A DNA stretch of 37,051 nucleotides from the NCBI RefSeq assembly GCF_021864505.1, contig NZ_JAKJIB010000010.1:1-37051 (forward strand), written 5' to 3'. Source of the DNA: Falsiroseomonas oryziterrae (lineage in GTDB: Bacteria > Pseudomonadota > Alphaproteobacteria > Acetobacterales > Acetobacteraceae). Under the pieces are notes generated by a model. The model searched no databases and was not told the origin of the DNA. It worked only from the letters and a program-made list of their open reading frames with translations. Shown in pieces: positions 26,073 through 34,818 of this stretch. The position numbers and the translations under genes are program-made. Each line of letters begins with the position of its first letter. The first letter of the stretch is position 1.

Positions 26073-29000
26073 GTGACCCGCTCCATCGCAACCTATCAAC
26101 CGGGTGGCCGAGGGGGCACGGACTGCACTCGCAACATCTTGCCGATCACCGTGGGCCCGGCCACGATTTGGGTTGAAGCGACGGTGGCAGTAGTCTGCGG
26201 AGAGTGCCCCACTTTGGAACGCCTGCTGACATGGTTCGGCACGCTGGTCTACGAGGACGCGGTGTCGGCTCTGTGCCATGGCGAAGCCGGCACGGCGCCG
26301 CGTAACTTCTTGGCCCCTGCGCAAGCGGAGACGGAGGCGGACGGGTATGTCCGGCTCCGCCGCGACGGCGTGTTGCTGGAGGCAGCCGAGGATGGCTCGC
26401 TGAGGCCAACGTTGGACCCACGCACGCCGCAGACGCGCTTCCTGAGAATCGCCGACGACCGCTTGCGCGCTCTGCTCGGCCTCGGCGCCCAGGATTGGAC
26501 CCTGCATGACGGCCAGCACGTCAGGGCACAGGCGATACGACTCGGCCCCGGCTTTGCGCTCGAGTTCGGCCCCTGGCGCGTCGCCCTCGATGCTGATCCC
26601 AATACCTGCATCATCGAGAGCCAGGATGGCACCGTGCGGTGTTTGCGACTGGTCCACGATGATTGGCGCATAGGTCAGGCCCGAGCCTACCGGCCGCTAA
26701 TCTATAGCTGCGCCTTCGGGTCCGACACGCAGTTCCGCCAACTGGAACTGTTCCTCCGCTCCATCTCCGAGTTTGGCGCGTATGACGGCCATATCCTGCT
26801 GGTCACCGACCGTGATGAAGCGGCGCTACGTCAACTGATCCCGACCGGCTTCGCCGACAAGATGGTCTTGGTACGGAAGCGCCCTGATTCGGTCTTTGCC
26901 ATGCTCACGGCACGATATCAGATCGACGATCTACCCATCGAACGCTTCCAACCGGTCCTCTACCTCGACAGCGATGTGATCTGCGATGCGCCGATCGGGC
27001 CGTTGTTCGACGCCCTGAACTGCCGGGAGGGCTTTCACGCGGTGGCCGAATACCCTGGCCGCAGCGTGGCGGAAGCCGGCAAGCTGCGACCCTTCTTCGG
27101 CGCCTTCATCTTCAACAAACATCCGCCGAAGGGCGCTGCTCCGCAGTGCCTTAATTCTGGTTCCTTCGGCTTCGCGGATAAGGCAACGGCCGCGCCTGTA
27201 TTTCGCCAGATGCTGACGAGCCTTCGCGCCTATGCCGCGACGGAGCCGGATTTCAATGCTGCGATCGGTGATCAGCCTTTCTTCAACTATGCCTTGCAAA
27301 CGATCACGCGTCCCGACACGGACGTGCTCAACGGCTTCATCCGGACGCTGGGCAACCGCCAACCAGACCTGAGCGCGCCTCCCATCGGCCTCGTCCATTT
27401 CAACTCCGGCGTTGGGTACAGGGGCAAGCCAGCGGCGATGGCGGATTATCTTGCGCATTTGTCGCGCACGGGCCGTCCCGCCGCGCCAGCCATCCGGCTC
27501 AATCGCTCCATTCCCGGCCAGATGACCGACGTTGAGTTGCTGCGATTGATCGAGCTTGCACAAGCGGTTCCGCCCGGCGGCGTGATCGTTGAGGTCGGCA
27601 GCCTGTATGGCCTGTCAGCCTGGCACATGGCGAAGCACTGCTCGCCCGGGACGCGGGTCTTCTGCATAGATCCGTGGCAGCGTGTGAAGTGGATCATCCA
27701 CGGTGTCGAAGGCCCGCAAAGCGCACCGCCGTTCGGGCGCGCGGCTTTCGATGCCTTCACTGCGGATTGCGACAACATCGTTGCGATTCAGGGCTACAGC
27801 CCCGAGGTCGCAAGGGATTGGTCGTTGCCGGTCGATCTCTTTGTCGATGACGCCGTCCACACGAATCCGGCACTCGCCGAGAACATCGCGTTCTGGTCGG
27901 AACATGTGAAGCCCGGAGGCGTGATTGCCGGGCATGACTATGCCCGCAGATGGCCGGATGTGATCACAGAGGCCGAAAAACTTGCAGCGCGCTATGGCAC
28001 GCGTGTCGAGTGCTTCGACTCTCTCTGGTCGGTCAAGAAACCCGATCCCGACGCCGTGGTGACCGCGCCGCTCCGACTGGAGGCGACGGCCCCCGCCGTC
28101 TCGCTGCCTGGCGTCGGCATGCGTCTGCCGCTTCGCTTGGTCGGAACTCTACCGGGCCCGCCGCCGGGCTCCGTGTCCGTTGATCTGACTTGGCCTGGCG
28201 GGCGCGCCTCGACAACTGCCCCGCTTCGCCTGAGTGAGCATGGGCATGAGCTCGCAGTGGAGTTGCCGGCTGGTGAGCTCCCGTCCGGTGAAACCGAGCT
28301 TTCCTTGGTTGTGCGAGACCACGGAGGCACGGCACTCGGCAGCCTCGGTCTCTCGGCCATGGTACCTCGATTCGAGACGCTCCCGCTCCCCCGCGCCCTG
28401 CCGGCCGCAGCGCTGCGTCGCTTTGTCCTCGGCTCGCTGCCGGAGGCCCGGCCAGGTGACCGGCTGCATGGCGACCTTCGCCTCATTCTGCGCGACGCCG
28501 TGGCGAAGCCGTGCACGCCGCTCGATCCGCTGGACGCCGAGCGAATGGAGAAAGCCGGCGGACTGCTCAAACGATTCACCCGCCCTTACTCCGAACCGCC
28601 GCTCGAAGCGGCGGTTATCGAGGGTGGAGCTGTTCTCGGAACAGCCGGCCTGGTCGCCTCGCCCCGGCTCGGGTTGCTCGACGAAAGTTGGCATGCGGGT
28701 AACCTCAGGATTCCGGCCGAGGCAGGGCTGGCGCCTTTCCTGACGCCGATGCAGGCCGCCCGCGAGGTGCCGACGGCAATCGTCACCCATTGCGGCACCT
28801 ATGCCGGCAACAGGACCGACCATTACCATTTCCATGATGAGCACCTCGGCACGCTGCTACTTGCCGAGCAACTCCGCCAACACTTGCCGGAGGCCGAAGT
28901 GTTGGTGCCTCCGTACACCGCCTTCCACGCCGAGGCTGTCGGCCTGCTCGCTGCTGACCTTGGCGTCACCCGGACCCTGGCTACGGAACCAGTGCTCACC

Positions 29001-29543
29001 GCCGGCCACGCTGTCTTTCCTACGACGCTCGTCATGGCCCGCGACCGCTCGGTTGACCTGATGACGGCGAAAGCCATGCAGCGCGTCCGCGCCAGCGTAC
29101 TGCGCAGCGGACACCCGCCTCAGGGGGAACGCGTGGTCTACGTCTCACGGCTCGGCAGCGCGAGGCGGCGCATGAGAAATGAGGCCGCGCTGATGTCGCG
29201 CATGGAAGCGCTGGGCGGACGCGTTTTCGACGCGCGCGAACTCGGCTACCGCGAGCAGGTTCTCGCCTTCACCGAAGCGCGCCTCATCGTCGGGCCGCAC
29301 GGCGCGGGGCTGTCGAATATCGGTTTTGCGCCGCCGGGTTGCTCGATCGTCGAGATTTTTCAATCCAGCTTCGTGTGGCCGCAGTTCGCTCGGCTCGCAG
29401 GGCTGCTCGGCCACCGCTACCGTTGCTTCACCCAGGCCGAGACAGCCCCCGACCCTGCCGAGCCAGACAGCTGGACGCTCGACATCGACGCCTTCCTCGC
29501 CTTCCTCGACCCGATCCTCGAAAAGGCGGCGCGGGCCGCCTGA
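26073..29543 (+). CDS. Three-enzyme fusion: GT8-like glycosyltransferase, class I methyltransferase, GT61 glycosyltransferase
   Basis: A 1156-residue protein. Residues ~205-430 resemble a GT8-like transferase: LIYSCAFGSDTQFRQLELFL, VLYLDSDVICDAPIGPLFDA with DSD near 300, and LNSGSFGFA. Residues ~495-650 are a methyltransferase: GVIVEVGSLYGLSAWHMAKH, CIDPW, LFVDDAVHTNPALAENIAFW, GGVIAGHDYARRWPDV. Residues ~670-1156 are a full GT61 unit of subfamily B (VSLPGVGMRLPLRL, DHYHFHDEHLGTLL, VVYVSRLGSARRRMRNE, IVGPHGAGLSNIGFAPPG). The first ~190 residues are unrecognised. The start is uncertain: GTG 26073 has no close ribosome-binding site, and a TTG at 26214 after GGAGAG is an alternative. The first two-thirds are less GC-rich than neighbours (about 65% in one 60-base line checked against 78% in the transporter gene), suggesting transfer. 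Confidence 0.83.
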   Translation: MTRSIATYQPGGRGGTDCTRNILPITVGPATIWVEATVAVVCGECPTLERLLTWFGTLVYEDAVSALCHGEAGTAPRNFLAPAQAETEADGYVRLRRDGVLLEAAEDGSLRPTLDPRTPQTRFLRIADDRLRALLGLGAQDWTLHDGQHVRAQAIRLGPGFALEFGPWRVALDADPNTCIIESQDGTVRCLRLVHDDWRIGQARAYRPLIYSCAFGSDTQFRQLELFLRSISEFGAYDGHILLVTDRDEAALRQLIPTGFADKMVLVRKRPDSVFAMLTARYQIDDLPIERFQPVLYLDSDVICDAPIGPLFDALNCREGFHAVAEYPGRSVAEAGKLRPFFGAFIFNKHPPKGAAPQCLNSGSFGFADKATAAPVFRQMLTSLRAYAATEPDFNAAIGDQPFFNYALQTITRPDTDVLNGFIRTLGNRQPDLSAPPIGLVHFNSGVGYRGKPAAMADYLAHLSRTGRPAAPAIRLNRSIPGQMTDVELLRLIELAQAVPPGGVIVEVGSLYGLSAWHMAKHCSPGTRVFCIDPWQRVKWIIHGVEGPQSAPPFGRAAFDAFTADCDNIVAIQGYSPEVARDWSLPVDLFVDDAVHTNPALAENIAFWSEHVKPGGVIAGHDYARRWPDVITEAEKLAARYGTRVECFDSLWSVKKPDPDAVVTAPLRLEATAPAVSLPGVGMRLPLRLVGTLPGPPPGSVSVDLTWPGGRASTTAPLRLSEHGHELAVELPAGELPSGETELSLVVRDHGGTALGSLGLSAMVPRFETLPLPRALPAAALRRFVLGSLPEARPGDRLHGDLRLILRDAVAKPCTPLDPLDAERMEKAGGLLKRFTRPYSEPPLEAAVIEGGAVLGTAGLVASPRLGLLDESWHAGNLRIPAEAGLAPFLTPMQAAREVPTAIVTHCGTYAGNRTDHYHFHDEHLGTLLLAEQLRQHLPEAEVLVPPYTAFHAEAVGLLAADLGVTRTLATEPVLTAGHAVFPTTLVMARDRSVDLMTAKAMQRVRASVLRSGHPPQGERVVYVSRLGSARRRMRNEAALMSRMEALGGRVFDARELGYREQVLAFTEARLIVGPHGAGLSNIGFAPPGCSIVEIFQSSFVWPQFARLAGLLGHRYRCFTQAETAPDPAEPDSWTLDIDAFLAFLDPILEKAARAA

Positions 29544-29570
29544 ACCGCGTCGCCTAGGCAGACCCGGACA

Positions 29571-29593
29571 CGGCGGCGACCCAGCGGCCGCCG
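29571..29593. terminator. GC-rich hairpin after the large fusion gene
   Basis: CGGCGGC (29571-29577), loop of nine, GCCGCCG (29587-29593): a perfect 7-bp stem 28 bases after the stop at 29543 and 62 bases before the 3' end of the convergent tRNA. There is no U tract. Position between convergent units is the main support. Confidence 0.3.
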
Positions 29594-29654
29594 CACGATC
29601 AGCGAGATGAAGGCGCGCCGCCCCGCCTCGCCCGCTGGACCTGAGGCAGGCGTC

Positions 29655-29731
29655 TGGCGCGCCCGGAGGGACTCGAACCCCCGACCGACGGATTAGAAAT
29701 CCGATGCTCTGTCCAGCTGAGCTACGGGCGC
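29655..29731 (-). tRNA. tRNA-Arg (UCU)
   Basis: The minus strand reads GCGCCCG TA GCTC AGCTGGACA GAGC, then the anticodon arm CGGAT-TTCTAAT-CCG with anticodon TCT, a five-base variable region, the T arm with GGTTCGAGTCC, and the closing acceptor strand CGGGCGC. The acceptor stem is seven perfect pairs. A discriminator G and an encoded CCA follow (29657-29655). The whole is 77 bases and reads AGA codons. No repeat of its 3' end was seen elsewhere in the window. Confidence 0.97.
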
Positions 29732-29868
29732 CTGTGACGCCGCGCTTACCACCCTGGCCGCCGCGCGAGTAGGCATCGACGCATCAAGCCCATTGCCCTG
29801 ACCTTCACGGATAAGCAACGATAGGTTGATAAATGGCGCGCCCCTAACAGCGTATCGGTTTGTCCGGC

Positions 29869-31644
29869 ATGGCGGGCCGCCCCCGAGGAAGGACAGTGCG
29901 GCCCATCCACGCGCGACTGCCGGCCCTGGCCGGCGCCCTCGCCATGCTCGCGCCGGCTGCGCCGGCCTGGGCCCAACTGCCGCCGCCTCTTCCCGGGGTG
30001 ATCGAGCGGGTCGCACCCCCTGCCCCGCCGGACCTCGGCCCGTCGCTGCTGCCGCCGGAGCCGGAGGCCGCCGTCGGCCCGGGCGCGCAACGCGCTGTCC
30101 GGATCGGGCGCGCCACGATCGCGGGCAACCAAGCCCTGCCGGACGGCGTGCTCCGCCAGTCGCTGGCTGCCGTGGAAGGCCGTAGCGTGACGCTCGCGGA
30201 GGTCGAGGCCGCGCGCCTCGGTGTGCTGCGCGCGTATCGGGAGGCCGGCTTTCCCTACGTCGCCGTCGCGGCGAGCCTGGTCGCGGAGCCGGACGGCGCG
30301 GCGGGGCTCCGCATCCTGATCACCGAGGGCTTCGTCGCCGACCTGCTGCTCGAAGGCGAGATCGAGCCGGCGGCGCAGCCGGCGCGACAATTCCTGCAGC
30401 CTCTGGTCGGCGAGCGGCCGCTGCCGGGCGCGGCGCTGGAACGCGCGCTGCTGCTCGCCTCCGACATCCCCGGCGTGACGGCGCGCGGCGTGCTGCGGCC
30501 GCTGCCGGGAGAGCCGGGCGCGCTGCAGCTCGTGGTGCGGCTGGAGCGGCGGGCCGTGACCGGCTTCTTCAGCCTGGACAATCGCGGCTTCGAGGGAACC
30601 GGTGCCTGGCAGGGGCTGCTGGTCGGCCAGCTCAACAGCCTGACCTCGCTCGGCGAGCGGACGGAGGTCGCGCTGCTCGGCACGGACGGTGCCGGCCAGG
30701 GCTTCGTGCAGGTGACGGAGGAGCTGTTCCTCGGTGCCTCGGGGCTGCGGCTGCGCGCCTATGCGGGCGCCGGCCGCGCCGTGCCGGGCTCGCCGCTCGC
30801 CGCGATCGGCTATGTCGGCGACACGCGCGTCGCCGGCGCGGCGCTGCTCTATCCGCTGATCCGCAGCCGCCCGCTCAATCTCACCCTGACCGCCGGGCTC
30901 GATGCCTTCGAGAGCACGGTGGAGGCGCGCGACGCGCCGGGGCTCGGACGCACGCGGCAGGGTCGCGACGCGGTGCGCGTGCTGCGCTTCGGCGTCGAGG
31001 GCGCGGCGCTCGACGGCCTTGTCGGCTTCGCGCCGGTCGCCGCCTCCACCGCCGGCTCGCTCCGGCTGTCGCAGGGGATCGAGGCGCTCGGCGCCTCGGC
31101 CGATGGGCGCGGCTCCCGCCCCGGCAGCGAGTCCGGCTTCACCAAGCTCGTCGCGGAGGTGACGCGGCTGCAGCCGCTGGCCGAGTTCGAGGGCTGGCTG
31201 CTCGCGCTGCAGGGCAGCGTCGCGGGGCAATGGAGCGAGGATGTGCTGCCGCCGGCCGAGAAGTTCTTCCTCGGCGGCACCCGGCTGGGCCGCGGCTTCT
31301 ATGCCGGCCAGGTGACGGGCGACCGCGCTGTGGCCGGGTCGCTCGAGCTCCAACTGGGCCGGCTGTTCGAGATCGCGATGCCAGCCGGCTGGCCGGGCGG
31401 GGCGGAGCTGCGCCTCGGCAGCCAGTTCTACCTGTTCCGCGACATGGGCTGGGCCGAGGACAACGGGCCTGCCGCGCTCGACCGGCGATTGTCATCCTGG
31501 GGCGGCGGCGTCAGGCTGCAATTCGACGAGCGCGTCCAGCTGGACCTGGAAGGCGTCCGCCGCATCACGCGCCGTCCGGATGGCGTGGCCGCCGACGAAC
31601 TGTCGGAACACGCTGCCTTCGTGCGGCTGCTGGTCAGGTTCTGA
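29869..31644 (+). CDS. TpsB-type outer-membrane transporter (ShlB/FhaC/HecB family)
   Basis: Omp85-superfamily protein of two-partner secretion, which exports a large TpsA passenger across the outer membrane. A signal peptide is visible (LPALAGALAMLAPAAPAWA, cleavage before Gln36). A proline-rich stretch is followed by POTRA-like segments from ~residue 70 (VRIGRATIAGNQALPDGVLR, YREAGFPYVAVAASLV). The remainder is a beta-barrel of alternating strands, with LGGTRLGRGFYAGQ near 468 (the L6-loop VRGF/Y-like motif) and a final phenylalanine typical of outer-membrane proteins. It is 591 residues, the usual size. ATG 29869 is chosen; a TTG nine bases upstream is equally in frame. No haemagglutinin-like TpsA gene is near, so the partner lies elsewhere or the role differs. 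Confidence 0.85.
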   Translation: MAGRPRGRTVRPIHARLPALAGALAMLAPAAPAWAQLPPPLPGVIERVAPPAPPDLGPSLLPPEPEAAVGPGAQRAVRIGRATIAGNQALPDGVLRQSLAAVEGRSVTLAEVEAARLGVLRAYREAGFPYVAVAASLVAEPDGAAGLRILITEGFVADLLLEGEIEPAAQPARQFLQPLVGERPLPGAALERALLLASDIPGVTARGVLRPLPGEPGALQLVVRLERRAVTGFFSLDNRGFEGTGAWQGLLVGQLNSLTSLGERTEVALLGTDGAGQGFVQVTEELFLGASGLRLRAYAGAGRAVPGSPLAAIGYVGDTRVAGAALLYPLIRSRPLNLTLTAGLDAFESTVEARDAPGLGRTRQGRDAVRVLRFGVEGAALDGLVGFAPVAASTAGSLRLSQGIEALGASADGRGSRPGSESGFTKLVAEVTRLQPLAEFEGWLLALQGSVAGQWSEDVLPPAEKFFLGGTRLGRGFYAGQVTGDRAVAGSLELQLGRLFEIAMPAGWPGGAELRLGSQFYLFRDMGWAEDNGPAALDRRLSSWGGGVRLQFDERVQLDLEGVRRITRRPDGVAADELSEHAAFVRLLVRF

Positions 31645-31711
31645 GGGCGCGACCCGAGTTGTGCGACCGGGATACTGGCCAGCGCAGATACCGGGGCGGC
31701 CAAGCGAGGGT

Positions 31712-31730
31712 GCGGCCGCACAGCGGCCGC
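31712..31730. terminator. Perfect hairpin between convergent genes
   Basis: GCGGCCGC (31712-31719), ACA, GCGGCCGC (31723-31730): two copies of a self-complementary octamer form an 8-bp all-GC stem with a three-base loop. It lies in the 177-base space between the transporter stop (31644) and the NDUFS4-like stop (31822). It has no U tract, so it would be a U-less terminator serving both sides, if it acts at all. Confidence 0.38.
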
Positions 31731-31821
31731 CGCGCCACGACCGTCAGGCCCGCCGGGCGCGCCATGTCTGCGGCGCGCAAAGCCAAGCGCGCGGAGCGCG
31801 CGCCGGCGCCTGAGGCAATAA

Positions 31822-32148
31822 TCAGTGCGTCCAGTTGTCGGTCCGGCCGAAGCGGAAATTGTCGGCGTAGCTCTTCGGCTTGATCTCGGCGCGCACCGGC
31901 GGCGCGGGCTCGACCTCATAGGGGATGCCCTTCGCCTCGGCATAGGCCACCGCCGCCTCGGCGGTCGGGAAGGCGAGGCGCAGTTGGCCGTTGGTGTCGC
32001 CCGAGCCGGACCAGCCGGTCAGCGGGTCGATCCGCTTCGGCTCCAGCGGCTCGTATTGCAGGACCCAGTCCTGCGTGCGGGCGCGGCCGGACTGCATGGG
32101 GGATTTCGGCGCGCGGTAGATGCGCGCCTTCTGGCTCTCGTGCGGCAT
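31822..32148 (-). CDS. NDUFS4-like ETC complex I subunit
   Basis: A 108-residue protein of the ETC complex I subunit family, the bacterial relative of the mitochondrial 18-kDa NDUFS4 subunit, present in many alphaproteobacteria. It shows KARIYRAPKSPMQSGRARTQ, WVLQYEPLEPKRIDPLTGWS, GSGDTNGQLRLAFPTAEAAV, and ends KPKSYADNFRFGRTDNWTH, all typical. It would sit on the cytoplasmic arm of NADH:quinone oxidoreductase. ATG 32148 begins the conserved sequence; a TTG nine bases upstream is less likely. It lies 75 bases beyond the kdsD stop in the same direction and is functionally unrelated to it. Confidence 0.92.
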   Translation of the reverse strand: MPHESQKARIYRAPKSPMQSGRARTQDWVLQYEPLEPKRIDPLTGWSGSGDTNGQLRLAFPTAEAAVAYAEAKGIPYEVEPAPPVRAEIKPKSYADNFRFGRTDNWTH

Positions 32149-32223
32149 GGCGCGCAACCTAGCACCGGGGCGCCGGGCGGTCCAAGGCGCGGGCCCGGCG
32201 TCGAACGCCCGACGGGCGGCGCC

Positions 32224-33195
32224 CTACATCACCCCCGCCCGCAGCAGGTCGTGCAGGTGCAGGATGCCGACGGGGCGCCCGTCCTCCACCACGAAGAGGC
32301 TCGTGATCCGCTTCTCGTTCATCACGCCGAGCAGGTCGGGGGCGAGGTCCTCGGGCGCCGCGGTGCGCGGCGTGCGGGTCATCGCCTCGGCCACCGGACG
32401 ATCCATCGCCAGGCCGCGCTGGAAGGCGCGCCGCAGGTCGCCGTCGGTCAGCACGCCGACGAGGCGACCGTCCTCCACCACGCCGGTAACCCCGAAGCGC
32501 CGCGACGTCATCTCCACGATCGCCTGTTCGAGCGTCGCCGCGGGCGGCACGAGCGGCAGCTCGGCCGGCCCGTGCATGAGGTCACGCGCATGCTTGAGCC
32601 GCGCGCCGAGCTTGCCGCCCGGATGGAACTCCCGGAAATCCTGGGGCGAGAAGCCGCGCGCCTCCAGCAGGGCCATCGCCAGGGCATCGCCGAGGGCGAG
32701 CTGCATCGTCGTGCTGGTGGTCGGCGCCAGCCCGTTCGGGCAGGCCTCCGGCATCCGCGGCAGCGCCAGCAGGATGTCGGCCGCGCTGCCGAGCGCACTG
32801 TCGGGCCGCGAGGTGATGGCGATCAGCTTCACGTCGAAGCGGCGCGTATAGGCGATGATGTCGGCGAGTTCCGGCGCCTCGCCCGACCAGGAGAGCGCGA
32901 GCACCGCATCCTCGCGCCCGATCATGCCGAGGTCGCCGTGGCTCGCTTCCGCCGGGTGCACGAAATGCGCCGGCGTGCCGGTGGAGGCCAGCGTCGCCGC
33001 GATCTTGCGCCCGACATGGCCGGACTTGCCCATGCCGGTGACGATCACGCGCCCGGGCAGCGCCAGGGTGAGTGCCACGGCTTCGAGCACGCGCGCGCCG
33101 AGCTCGCCCTCCAGCGCGCCATGCAGCGCCTGCAGCCCCTCCACTTCCAGCGTGAGGGTGCGCAGCAGGGTCGCGCGCCGTGCCGCCTCGCTCAC
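32224..33195 (-). CDS. kdsD: Arabinose-5-phosphate isomerase
   Basis: Converts ribulose 5-phosphate to arabinose 5-phosphate, the entry step of Kdo synthesis. The 323 residues have a SIS domain with [20 protein letters not shown] (GMGKSGH at 54-60), [27 protein letters not shown] and [19 protein letters not shown]. Two CBS modules follow, with [20 protein letters not shown] and [23 protein letters not shown] 33195 is the start because it overlaps the kdsB stop by four bases (GTGA) and begins the family's N-terminus. The frame stays open further upstream inside kdsB only through GC bias. It is third in the kdsA-kdsB-kdsD run. Confidence 0.94.
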   Translation of the reverse strand: MSEAARRATLLRTLTLEVEGLQALHGALEGELGARVLEAVALTLALPGRVIVTGMGKSGHVGRKIAATLASTGTPAHFVHPAEASHGDLGMIGREDAVLALSWSGEAPELADIIAYTRRFDVKLIAITSRPDSALGSAADILLALPRMPEACPNGLAPTTSTTMQLALGDALAMALLEARGFSPQDFREFHPGGKLGARLKHARDLMHGPAELPLVPPAATLEQAIVEMTSRRFGVTGVVEDGRLVGVLTDGDLRRAFQRGLAMDRPVAEAMTRTPRTAAPEDLAPDLLGVMNEKRITSLFVVEDGRPVGILHLHDLLRAGVM

Positions 33196-33923
33196 GCCAG
33201 CATCTCCCGCGCGCGCGCCAGGTCCTCCGGCGTGTCCACGCCAAGCGGCACCGCGTCCACCGCCACCGCCTCGATGCGCATCCCGGCCTCCAGCGCGCGC
33301 AGCTGCTCGAGCTTCTCGCGCTTCTCGAGGCCGGAGGGCGGCAGCGCCACGAAGCGCGCCAGCGCCGCGCGCCGCCACGCATAGAGCCCGATATGGTGCC
33401 AGAGCGGCCCCTCGCCCCAGGGCGCCGTGGCGCGGGTGAAGTAGAGGCAGCGGAAGCGGCCGGGCGCCAGCTCGCTGCCCACCATCTTCACCACCTGCGA
33501 GGCCGTCCGCTCCTCCTCCCGCGTGATCTCCGCGACCAGGGTCGCGAGATCCACCGCCGGATCCATCAGCGGGATCAGCGCGGCGCGGATCGTGGCGGGC
33601 TCGATGGTCGGCAGGTCGCCCTGCACGTTCACCACCGCATCGTGCAGGCCGGTCGGGTCGAGCGCCGAGACCGCCTCATGGATGCGGTCGGAGCCGGAGG
33701 GATGGTCGGCGCGGGTCATCTGCACGCGCCCGCCCGCGCGCGTCACCGCCTCCGCGATCTCCGCGCTGTCGGTGGCGACAACGACCTCGCCGATCGCGGC
33801 TTCCACGGCGCGGCGCCAGACATGCACGATCATCGGCTCGCCATGGATGTCGGCCATCGGCTTGTTCGGCAGCCGCGTGGCCGCCATGCGCGCGGGGATC
33901 AGGACGAGCGGGTTGAGGTTCAT
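33192..33923 (-). CDS. kdsB: 3-deoxy-manno-octulosonate cytidylyltransferase (CMP-Kdo synthetase)
   Basis: Activates Kdo with CTP to CMP-Kdo for the lipopolysaccharide inner core. The 243 residues match the usual length. Motifs are [18 protein letters not shown] at the N terminus (nucleotide-binding loop), [32 protein letters not shown] and [16 protein letters not shown]. The C-terminal [17 protein letters not shown] and [16 protein letters not shown] are also typical. It begins nine bases after the kdsA stop and overlaps kdsD by four bases, so all three are translated from one message. Confidence 0.96.
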   Translation of the reverse strand: MNLNPLVLIPARMAATRLPNKPMADIHGEPMIVHVWRRAVEAAIGEVVVATDSAEIAEAVTRAGGRVQMTRADHPSGSDRIHEAVSALDPTGLHDAVVNVQGDLPTIEPATIRAALIPLMDPAVDLATLVAEITREEERTASQVVKMVGSELAPGRFRCLYFTRATAPWGEGPLWHHIGLYAWRRAALARFVALPPSGLEKREKLEQLRALEAGMRIEAVAVDAVPLGVDTPEDLARAREMLA

Positions 33924-33932
33924 GGCCCGATC

Positions 33933-34760
33933 TCAGAAGCCCTTCACCAGCGCGTCGATCGCCTGCAGGCGGGCGATCAGCGCCTCGAACTCCCGCAGCG
34001 GGACCATGTTCGGCCCGTCCGACGGCGCCTTGTCGGGGTCGGGATGCGTCTCGATGAAGAGGCCCGCGACACCGACCGCGACGGCGGCGCGCGCCAGCGT
34101 CTCGACGAACTCCCGCTGCCCGCCCGAGGAACTCCCCTGCCCCCCCGGCTGCTGCACGGAATGCGTCGCGTCGAACACCACGGGGTGGCCGGTGCGCGCC
34201 ATGATCGGCAGCGCGCGCATGTCGGAGACCAGCGTGTTGTATCCGAAGGACGCGCCGCGCTCGGTCAGGATCACGCGCGGGTTGCCAGCGTCGGTGACCT
34301 TGGCCGCGACGTTCACCATGTCCCACGGCGCCAGGAACTGGCCCTTCTTGACGTTCACCGCCCGCCCCGTGGCTGCGGCGGCGAGCAGCAGGTCGGTCTG
34401 GCGGCAGAGAAAGGCCGGGATCTGCAGCACGTCCACCGCCTCCGCCACCGGGGCGCATTGCGCGCTCTCATGCACGTCGGTCAGCACCGGCAGGCCGAGG
34501 CTCTCGCGGATTTCGGCGAAGACCGGCAGCGCGGCGGCCATGCCCATCCCGCGCGCCGCCTTGCCGGAGGTGCGGTTCGCCTTGTCGAAGCTCGTCTTGT
34601 AGATCAGCCCGATGCCGCGCCGCGCGGCGATCTCCTTCAGCGCCTGCGCGGTCTCCAGCGCATGCGCGCGGCTTTCCATCTGGCAGGGCCCGGCGATCAG
34701 CGCGATGGGCAGGCTGTTGGCCAGCCGCACCGGGCCGACCTCGACGATCTGGGGTGTCAT
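33933..34760 (-). CDS. kdsA: 3-deoxy-8-phosphooctulonate synthase (Kdo-8-phosphate synthase)
   Basis: Condenses phosphoenolpyruvate with arabinose 5-phosphate to Kdo-8-phosphate. The 275 residues show [69 protein letters not shown] and [20 protein letters not shown], the standard KdsA series. Cys in AGPCQ marks the position seen in metal-dependent forms, and DATHSV holds a conserved His. ATG 34760 gives MTPQIVEVG; an in-frame start 18 bases upstream would add six residues. It lies 58 bases after the UDP-glucuronate 4-epimerase stop, in the same direction. Confidence 0.96.
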   Translation of the reverse strand: MTPQIVEVGPVRLANSLPIALIAGPCQMESRAHALETAQALKEIAARRGIGLIYKTSFDKANRTSGKAARGMGMAAALPVFAEIRESLGLPVLTDVHESAQCAPVAEAVDVLQIPAFLCRQTDLLLAAAATGRAVNVKKGQFLAPWDMVNVAAKVTDAGNPRVILTERGASFGYNTLVSDMRALPIMARTGHPVVFDATHSVQQPGGQGSSSGGQREFVETLARAAVAVGVAGLFIETHPDPDKAPSDGPNMVPLREFEALIARLQAIDALVKGF

Positions 34761-34818
34761 GGGGCGGGTGGCTGCCACCGCCGGGGCGGCGGCGCAAGGG
34801 CCGGGGCGCCGGGCCCGG

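Noticed and set aside
24815-26086. Possible upstream extension of the SGNH-like fusion on the minus strand
   Set aside because: The extension is Arg/Pro/Gly-rich nonsense opposite frame of the GSCFA gene. The ATGA overlap at 24814 gives a better start.
29655-29731. tRNA-Arg as the attachment site of a genomic island formed by the glycan region
   Set aside because: No integrase, and no copy of the tRNA 3' end was found at the other edge of the region (checked by eye near 1060-2860 and 14830-15185).
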